64,000 nt of DNA, from assembly GCF_900116555.1 (NCBI RefSeq), contig NZ_FPAT01000005.1, positions 186,001 to 250,000 on the forward strand. Reading direction: 5' to 3'. Each line of letters opens with the position of its first letter. Within the stretch, counting starts at the first letter, position 1. Both the position numbers and the translations under genes were made by a program. This stretch comes from Actinopolyspora lacussalsi subsp. righensis (GTDB taxonomy: Bacteria; Actinomycetota; Actinomycetes; Mycobacteriales; Pseudonocardiaceae). The notes under the pieces are model-generated. The model was not told the DNA's origin, made no database searches, and was given only the letters and a program-made list of their open reading frames with translations. Positions 59,246-64,000 of the stretch are shown piece by piece.

Positions 59246-59727
59246 ACATCATTCTCGCTCGGCTGAACGAGAACCACCCTCCGATGGTGCGATCGGTGCA
59301 CATCTTCGCTCCGGACAAGAGCACGAGGCCGGACGGAATACGGAAAGCCTACTGCGGTTTCATCACCCACTACAGCAACTTGGAAAGCACGGAAGCGTTC
59401 GCCGGGATGCCGTGCGAGCTGTGCCTGCGAAGCGCACCGGTAGAACCGGCGGAGACCGCACCGACCCGGCTTCCGGAGACAGCGGATCGGGAGCGAAAAC
59501 CGGGAATCGACCTGAGCGGCCCCGCCTACGCGGCGTCACTGAGCGACGACCGGATCTGGCACGACGTCTCGGCGGACCTGCTCATCAGCGGATACCGGGA
59601 CGGCCACGCAGCGCAGACGGTCTGCGGGTTTCTGGGCTGGTTCACACCCGGAACACCACCGTCGAACTGGCAGCACTGCCCCGAGTGCGAGTGGATGGGC
59701 TCGCACATACGCAAACATGACTTCTAA
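59242..59727 (+). CDS. Hypothetical protein with two CxxC pairs
   Basis: 161 residues from a GTG that overlaps the preceding stop, with AAAGGGG seven bases upstream. Cys pairs are in MPCELCLRSAP (about residue 58) and WQHCPECEWMG near the C-terminus, the pattern of a split zinc ribbon. Between them is a Pro/Thr-rich segment and TVCGFLGWFTPGTPPSNWQH. It is the last gene of the four-ORF chain. Function unknown; metal binding is inference. Confidence 0.65.
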   Translation: MNIILARLNENHPPMVRSVHIFAPDKSTRPDGIRKAYCGFITHYSNLESTEAFAGMPCELCLRSAPVEPAETAPTRLPETADRERKPGIDLSGPAYAASLSDDRIWHDVSADLLISGYRDGHAAQTVCGFLGWFTPGTPPSNWQHCPECEWMGSHIRKHDF

Positions 59728-59948
59728 GCAGTTGAATCAAAAGGGCCGTGGTTACATCCTCGCCTTCCAGGGCGAACCGAATCCTTACATTCCCACTCGA
59801 AGTTGTCGCACCCCGATTCGAATACAGCCGAATCTCCCCCGATCACAGACGACGTCTCACGAGAACCGATCGGTGTCCCGGAGAGTTCGGTTACCGGAGA
59901 ACTCGACGACACGGACTCTCGATCGGAACGGTAGATGGTACTCCCGAA
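59728..59948. other. Non-coding gap
   Basis: About 220 bases after the CxxC gene. No hairpin terminator is obvious. The composition is a little less GC-rich than average and may hold the promoter for the toxin locus. Confidence 0.35.
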
Positions 59949-60170
59949 ATGACGGACGAACCTCGGACTCGGGAATCGCGGGTGGCACGACCACCCCGGT
60001 ATTACCGATGGTCCGGCACGCTGCCTCCGATATCACCGAAAGAAGGCCACTCCGGTAGTCCCTACCTACCGGAGTGGCGCCCGGAGAATACCCCGGAACC
60101 GCACTCCGCCCCGGAGGCCCCGGAACTCGATCTGATGCGTCGCGTCCTGAACGGATTACGACGCCGTTGA
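59949..60170 (+). CDS. Small hypothetical protein, 73 aa
   Basis: ATG at 59949 leads to MTDEPRTRESRVARPPRYYR, then a Pro-rich centre (GTLPPISPKEGHSGSPYLPE) and a C-terminal helix (LDLMRRVLNGLRRR). The frame is open further upstream, but that part is compositionally unlike protein. No clear ribosome site, so the call is tentative. It immediately precedes the toxin-associated genes on the same strand. Confidence 0.4.
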   Translation: MTDEPRTRESRVARPPRYYRWSGTLPPISPKEGHSGSPYLPEWRPENTPEPHSAPEAPELDLMRRVLNGLRRR

Positions 60171-60377
60171 ACCACGGTCCGGCACTGTCGAGACCCCGAC
60201 CTCCAGTGCCGGGCCGTCCGCCGCCCGGCCGGGCTACTCCCCTCCCCCGTCCCGGCCGGGCGGTCACCACGAGGAGAGACATGACCAAGACAGCTATACC
60301 GCCACCCAACGGGTCGCCTTCCCAATACCAACCCCAGGCAGGGGTTGGCCGTCACATCCCATCGATAGGAGAACCGT

Positions 60378-60625
60378 ATGCTCGAAGAAATCCGCGGTCA
60401 GCTGCAGCAGATCATCGATACCGCCCCACCGGTGAGCTTGCGGCCGTGCGAACCAGGCTGGAGGAACTCCGCGGGCTGCTGTACCAGGTGGCCGGGACCA
60501 GCACCAATGATGACGTGCGACAAGCACTCCAACTGTTCGTCACCGCTCACGAGAAGACGGACGAAGCGGTCCAAGCGGTTATGCGGGCCACCGAACACGT
60601 CAGTGCCTTCTCCGCCGTCCTGTAG
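60378..60625 (+). pseudogene. Short helical protein gene with a one-base frame break, upstream of the toxin
   Basis: AGGAG lies six bases before an ATG at 60378. The first 16 residues, MLEEIRGQLQQIIDTA, form an amphipathic helix. At the run of four C (60424-60427) the sense switches to the frame one base back. That frame continues PTGELAAVRTRLEELRGLLY, has VRQALQLFVTAHEKTDEAVQ in the middle and ends at TAG 60623. Joined, they give one coherent all-helical protein of about 83 aa. Without the shift, ribosomes from 60378 run into nonsense. An alternative ATG at 60281 (GAGGAG upstream) is already in the second frame and yields 114 aa. The cause could be a real one-base deletion, programmed -1 shifting, or a sequence error. 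Confidence 0.6.
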
Positions 60626-60634
60626 GAGAGCGGT

Positions 60635-61372
60635 ATGTCCCATGTGGAAGAGGTGGGCAACACCCTCGGCGGGATGCTCGGACGACTGCCGCCCGAGCGA
60701 CTTCACCAAGTACGTGCCTGGATCGAGGAATACGCCCTGCCGACCCTGGCCGAAATCGGCCAGGGCAGCACCTCACCCGAACTGGCCGAGGCCGTGGCGC
60801 TGTTCGAGCGAGCCCGCGAGCTCATCGACGACGTGCTCGCGCTGTCCGACAACACCCGCGGACACCTGGTGAGCTACCTCGCCACCCTCGGCGTGAACGG
60901 CGACCATCCCCCACCGAGCCTGCCCCATCCCTCGACCACACCCCGGATTCCCACCGACGCGTCCCGAGACCGCTCGTGGATCGACCAGGTTCGCGAACGG
61001 CTACCCGGCTACACCGGTGGGCAGACTTCCGGGCTGGTCTACGACCAAGACGGCAACGAACAGATCCTGACCAGCGGACGCGAAGAGGTTTCCGAACGCG
61101 CCCGGCTGAACCTGCACAACTCGCGCGTTTTCGGTGACCCCGACACCCGAGGAGCTCCAGGTGTCGTGTTGCACGTCGAAGCCAAATACGCCCGACGGAT
61201 GAAAGAGGCAGGGCAAACACGTGGGGTCGTGGTACTGAACAATACGATGTGTACTGGCGAATTCAACTGTAAGCAAGCGGTTCGGGCTATCCTCCCGCGT
61301 GGCTCGATGCTCGTGGTGTGGCAACCCGGCCGTGAGACACCCATCGAGATACACGGGCAGGCGCGGCCATGA
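60635..61372 (+). CDS. DddA/SCP1.201-like cytidine deaminase toxin
   Basis: 245 residues. Residues 1-90 are a helical N-terminal module (VEEVGNTLGGMLGRLPPERL). A Pro/Ser linker follows to about 112. The C-terminal deaminase fold begins at about 120 (LPGYTGGQTSGLVYDQDGNE, ILTSGREE). Zinc/catalytic residues are in place: HVEAKYARRMKEAGQTRG (H180, E182) and LNNTMCTGEFNC (C206, C212), followed by LPRGSMLVVWQPG. This matches the SCP1.201-like deaminases, which include the DddA double-stranded DNA cytosine deaminase. It likely kills or mutates competitors, or acts inside the cell. AGGAG precedes the ATG; the stop overlaps the Imm1 gene (ATGA). Confidence 0.85.
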   Translation: MSHVEEVGNTLGGMLGRLPPERLHQVRAWIEEYALPTLAEIGQGSTSPELAEAVALFERARELIDDVLALSDNTRGHLVSYLATLGVNGDHPPPSLPHPSTTPRIPTDASRDRSWIDQVRERLPGYTGGQTSGLVYDQDGNEQILTSGREEVSERARLNLHNSRVFGDPDTRGAPGVVLHVEAKYARRMKEAGQTRGVVVLNNTMCTGEFNCKQAVRAILPRGSMLVVWQPGRETPIEIHGQARP

Positions 61373-61830
61373 CAACTACCACACCGTTTCCGGTGGTGAC
61401 CGGCATCCTCGGCGGCGAGTTCCGCTATGCCTACACCCCTGCTGAACTCGACGACCTCACCAAACGGATCGCGACCCCCACCTACCACCTGATTTCACAG
61501 GTCTACGTATGGGATCGCCCGTGTCGAGAAAACGACGACGGCAGCATCCACGAATTCCCACGGGGGCGACTCATGGTCAGTGTGAATCCATTTCTCGGGT
61601 GGGGCGCGCTGCACTACATGCATCCCGGAGCACCGAACGGCGCACTCGTTTACTCCTACAACCCCGAGGAGCCCAACCACGCTCCCAGTCTGGTACTCGA
61701 CCCCGAAGGACTCGACTTTCCCCACACGTCCTCACTACCGCTGGAAGACGTACGAGCCGCTGTCACCGAGTACGGCCGCACCGGAACACGCCCCGAGTGC
61801 GTGCGGTGGCAGCCCGGACAATGGTACTGA
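61369..61830 (+). CDS. Imm1-family immunity protein
   Basis: 153 residues. The pattern fits the Imm1 immunity family: an N-terminal GEFRYAYTPAELDDLTKRIA, a middle RGRLMVSVNPFLGWGALHYM and the C-terminal SSLPLEDVRAAVTEYGRTGT with RPECVRWQPGQWY. Its start overlaps the toxin stop (ATGA), so it is translated with the toxin and would bind and neutralise it in the cytoplasm. Imm1 proteins are the known partners of SCP1.201/DddA deaminases. A second, truncated copy of its 3' end lies at 62033-62251. Confidence 0.85.
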   Translation: MTTTTPFPVVTGILGGEFRYAYTPAELDDLTKRIATPTYHLISQVYVWDRPCRENDDGSIHEFPRGRLMVSVNPFLGWGALHYMHPGAPNGALVYSYNPEEPNHAPSLVLDPEGLDFPHTSSLPLEDVRAAVTEYGRTGTRPECVRWQPGQWY

Positions 61831-61901
61831 CCACCGTCTTGCCCGGAACGAAAGTGATTCCCACAGCGGGAAAGCACTGTTAAGATCGCAGGTCACGAAG
61901 T

Positions 61902-61991
61902 GTAGGCCCCGCGCACGCGGGGATGGACCCGCCCGAGAGCTTTCGGGGTAGTGGAGTCTGTGGTAGGCCCCGCGCACGCGGGGATTAGTTC
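61902..61991 (+). CRISPR. Two-repeat, one-spacer type I-E-like CRISPR array
   Basis: Two copies of a 29-base repeat (core GTAGGCCCCGCGCACGCGGG) begin at 61902 and 61963. The 61-base period equals 29 + 32, exactly the type I-E geometry. The single spacer is 61931-61962. The second repeat diverges in its last bases (ATTAGTTC instead of ATGGACCC), typical of a terminal repeat. A leader-like stretch (TTAAGATCGCAGGTCACGAA, 61881-61900) precedes the first repeat. No cas genes are present in the window. The repeat is internally palindromic (CCCCGCG/CGCGGGG), as in type I-E. Confidence 0.85.
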
Positions 61992-62027
61992 GAGCCCGGG
62001 CCATTATCGGCCGGGGCTCGACGTTTT
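61991..62027 (+). terminator. Hairpin after the CRISPR array
   Basis: CGAGCCCGGGCC (61991-62002) pairs with GGCCGGGGCTCG (62009-62020) with one mismatch, followed by ACGTTTT. It starts at the last base of the second repeat and probably ends the array transcript. Confidence 0.6.
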
Positions 62028-62032
62028 CCGGG

Positions 62033-62251
62033 GCAGCGGCCCTTCTTCGTCGAGGGACCGGTGCGGAGCTGCCCGGCCACCCACAGGCCACTGAGGACAC
62101 ACTCCCGCTGCTGTTCGACCCCGAAGGCGACCTGTGGTTCCCCGCCTCGGCATCGATCCCATTGGAGCAAGCCCGCGAGGCCATCACCGAGTACTGCCGC
62201 ACCGGACAACGCCCCGAATCCGTGCGGTGGCAGCCCGGATACTGGTACTGA
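62033..62251 (+). pseudogene. 5'-truncated Imm1 copy
   Basis: An open frame without a start codon. It encodes LLFDPEGDLWFPASASIPLE followed by QAREAITEYCRTGQRPESVR and WQPGYWY, which aligns with the last third of the intact Imm1 at 61369-61830. The DNA of the two 3' ends (61801-61830 and 62222-62251) is nearly identical, so one is a duplicate of the other or both come from a former tandem immunity array. The 5' part is missing, and the CRISPR array and its hairpin occupy the corresponding space. Confidence 0.75.
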
Positions 62252-62314
62252 GACGCGGTCCGAGTACGGAAGTGACCCGATCAAGACGGCGTGCGAGGAA
62301 GGATCCGGCCGGAG

Positions 62315-62344
62315 CGGGTTCGATCGTCGCACCGATCGAACCCG
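62315..62344 (-). terminator. Terminator hairpin after nadC
   Basis: CGGGTTCGATCG (62315-62326) pairs perfectly with CGATCGAACCCG (62333-62344), loop TCGCAC. It is 16 bases past the nadC stop on the minus strand and marks the right edge of the accessory region. Confidence 0.75.
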
Positions 62345-62360
62345 GTGTGTCGGAACCGGT

Positions 62361-63248
62361 TCACATGTCCAGCCCGATGTCCAGCACGCCCGCCGAATGA
62401 GTCAGCGCTCCGACCGCCAGGTAGTGCACCCCGGTGGCGGCGTAGGTCGGTGCGACGTCGAGGGTGAGTCCCCCGGAAGCCTCCAGCCCGGTTCGGGGAG
62501 AGCGTGCGGCGGCACGTCGGACCGCTTCGGCGCAGTCCCCCGGAGTGAAGTTGTCCAGCAGCACCAACGCCGGGGTCTCGAGCAGCACCTCGTCGAGTTC
62601 GTCGAGATCGGACACCTCGACCTCGAGCTCCAGTTCGGGCGCGTACTCACGGCAGGCCCGCAACGCGGCGGTCACGGAACCGGCGGCTGCCACGTGGTTG
62701 TCCTTGACGAGCATGGCGTCGCCGAGCCCGAGCCGATGGTTGCTGCCGCCACCGCAGCGCACCGCGTACTTCTGCGGCAGTCTGACTCCGGGAACGGTCT
62801 TGCGACTGTCCCGGATCACGCAGTGCGAGTCGCGCACCGCCGCGACCCAGGCCGCCGTGGCCGTCGCGACGCCGGAGAGGTGGCACAGCAGGTTCAACGC
62901 CGTCCGTTCGGCGGTGAGCAGACCATCCACCGGTGCGCGGACCGCGAGCACGCACTCGGCCGCGGCGACCTCCCCGCCGTCGGGGACCGCCGAGAGCACC
63001 TGATAGCCGTCCGAGCCGATCGTCTCGTCCAGCACGGCCAGCACGAACGGCAGCCCGGCCACCACGCCGGCTTCTCGGGTGTTGAACGAGGCGGTGGCCA
63101 CCGCCTCGGCGGGCACGGTGGCCCTCGTGGTGACGTCCGGGCCGTAGCGCAGGTCCTCGGCCAGCGCCGCACGCACCAGAGCCGAGCTCTCCGCTGGGTC
63201 CAGTCCGGCGGTACGCAGATTTCGGACGGTGTCCTCGGAGAGGTTCAA
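62361..63248 (-). CDS. nadC: Quinolinate phosphoribosyltransferase (decarboxylating)
   Basis: 295 residues; makes nicotinate mononucleotide from quinolinate and PRPP. Motifs: ERTALNLLCHLSGVATATAA, IRDSRKTVPGVRLPQKYAVR, GGGSNHRLGLGDAMLVKDNH and LEASGGLTLDVAPTYAATGV. The TTG at 63248 overlaps the nadB stop (TTGA) and has AGGGA six bases upstream, matching the family start; a longer frame upstream lies inside nadB. Confidence 0.96.
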   Translation of the reverse strand: MNLSEDTVRNLRTAGLDPAESSALVRAALAEDLRYGPDVTTRATVPAEAVATASFNTREAGVVAGLPFVLAVLDETIGSDGYQVLSAVPDGGEVAAAECVLAVRAPVDGLLTAERTALNLLCHLSGVATATAAWVAAVRDSHCVIRDSRKTVPGVRLPQKYAVRCGGGSNHRLGLGDAMLVKDNHVAAAGSVTAALRACREYAPELELEVEVSDLDELDEVLLETPALVLLDNFTPGDCAEAVRRAAARSPRTGLEASGGLTLDVAPTYAATGVHYLAVGALTHSAGVLDIGLDM

Positions 63249-64000
63249 GCCACTTCCCTCGATTCCTCCGGGGTGGAACGGATCAACCAGCCGGACACGT
63301 CCAGCCGCAACGGATTGGGACGCCCCCACCGCAGGTCATCGGTGTCGGGGTGGTCGTAGCGCCGGTGACAGCCGCGCGATTCGGTCCGGTCGGCGGCCGC
63401 GGCGAGCAGCGCGTGGGCCGTGAGTCCGAGAGCGGCGTCCTCGACCTCCGACCGACTCCGCAACGGCCGCACCACGGCCGCGGCGTCCAGTCCGGACTTG
63501 GCCTGACGCAGCCCGTCGGCGTGCCGCCCGATCCCGGCGTATCCGCTCATGAGCCGCTGCAGCCGGGAACGCTCGACCACGGCGGCGGCTGGCGGGCGTT
63601 CGGTGACCACCGAACCCCTGCGCAGGGATCCGGATCGGAGATCGCGCAGCGCGGCGTCGGCGGAACGGGTACCGAGTACCAGTCCTTCCAACAGGCTGTT
63701 GGAGGCGAGCCTGTTGGCCCCGTGCAGCCCGGTACGGGCGACCTCGCCCGCGACGTACAGGCCCGTCACCCCGGTTCTGCCGTCGACATCGCACATGATC
63801 CCGCCGCAGGAGTAGTGCGCGGCCGTGGTGACCGGGATGGGTTCGACCAACGGATCGATCCCGGCGTCCCGGCACGCCGTGTACACGGTCGGGAAACGCG
63901 CGACGAATCCGTCGCCAAGTCCGGTCGCGTCGAGGTAGACCGACTCCGAGCCGGTCTCGGCGAGTTTCTCGTTGATCGCCGCGGCGACGACGTCGCGGGG
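63245..64000 (-). CDS. nadB: L-aspartate oxidase (5' end beyond window)
   Basis: The C-terminal about 251 residues are visible; the gene starts past 64000. FAD/succinate-dehydrogenase-like motifs include TAAHYSCGGIMCDVDGRTGV, GLYVAGEVARTGLHGANRLA and SNSLLEGLVLGTRSADAAL, then the helical C-terminal domain with LQRLMSGYAGIGRHADGL and SRGCHRRYDHPDTDD. It oxidises aspartate to iminoaspartate for NAD synthesis; nadA is probably upstream outside the window. Coupled to nadC. Confidence 0.95.
   Translation of the reverse strand, partial: PRDVVAAAINEKLAETGSESVYLDATGLGDGFVARFPTVYTACRDAGIDPLVEPIPVTTAAHYSCGGIMCDVDGRTGVTGLYVAGEVARTGLHGANRLASNSLLEGLVLGTRSADAALRDLRSGSLRRGSVVTERPPAAAVVERSRLQRLMSGYAGIGRHADGLRQAKSGLDAAAVVRPLRSRSEVEDAALGLTAHALLAAAADRTESRGCHRRYDHPDTDDLRWGRPNPLRLDVSGWLIRSTPEESREVA

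Noticed and set aside
60281-60377. ATG at 60281 as the sole start of the toxin's upstream partner
   Set aside because: It has a good ribosome site and an open frame, but the first 48 residues (MTKTAIPPPNGSPSQ onwards) are low-complexity while the overlapping frame encodes a natural helix; kept only as an alternative.
57440-62360. Prophage, integrase, transposase or tRNA attachment site for the accessory island
   Set aside because: No integrase or transposase frame, terminal inverted repeat or tRNA-like sequence was seen at either edge.

Overview
The window is high-GC (roughly two-thirds G+C) chromosomal DNA from an actinobacterium. GTG and TTG starts are common, some genes look leaderless, histidine and tryptophan genes lie together with a PriA-type HisA, and XRE-DUF397 pairs and HelD-type helicases are present. 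A member of the Pseudonocardiales (Saccharopolyspora or Actinopolyspora type) is the best guess; this is inference from gene style, not a database match.

Layout. 1-5.2 kb: end of a membrane glycosyltransferase coupled to a sugar epimerase, an SRPBCC protein, a two-gene Tm-1-like/PEP-hydrolase-like operon, and a small basic protein. 5.3-9.9 kb: acyl-CoA ligase, SDR and acyl-CoA dehydrogenase operon with a divergent TetR regulator and a palindromic operator. 10-14 kb: glycine riboswitch, gcvT, glyA, terminator, bioB. 14-24 kb: DedA protein, PBP4-type carboxypeptidase, LysE exporter/Lrp pair, thioesterase II, pyruvate kinase, VanZ-like protein, large LuxR ATPase regulator, FadR-type regulator. 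24.5-30.3 kb: helD and a B12/heme-type ABC importer. 30.4-41 kb: lgt, trpA-trpB-trpC-membrane protein-trpE, TetR, hisI-hisF-priA-membrane protein-hisH, SoxR. 41.6-45.6 kb: small membrane protein, FdhF/YdeP oxidoreductase, cysteine-synthase-like protein; these sit in the middle of what is usually one his operon. 45.8-49 kb: hisB-hisC-hisD. 49.3-57.4 kb: secreted zinc carboxypeptidase, a dipeptide/nickel-type ABC importer, nitrilase, VOC protein. 62.4-64 kb: nadC and the 3' part of nadB.

The accessory part is 57.5-62.3 kb. It begins with an AT-richer XRE regulator and its DUF397 partner. Divergent from these is a chain of small, mutually overlapping ORFs. Next comes a short helical-protein gene whose reading frame is broken by one base. 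It is followed by a DddA/SCP1.201-like deaminase toxin translationally coupled to an Imm1-type immunity gene. Immediately downstream is a two-repeat, one-spacer type I-E-like CRISPR with no cas genes in view, then a 5'-truncated second Imm1 copy. This polymorphic-toxin locus is the most interesting part of the window.

How the genes work together. The amino-acid genes form coupled operons: GTGA/ATGA overlaps link trpB-trpA, trpE-membrane protein, hisI-hisF, membrane protein-hisH and hisC-hisB. PriA probably serves both histidine and tryptophan synthesis, because no trpF is present. The glycine riboswitch ties gcvT-glyA expression to glycine level. The ligase/SDR/dehydrogenase set looks like a TetR-controlled acyl-CoA catabolic module.
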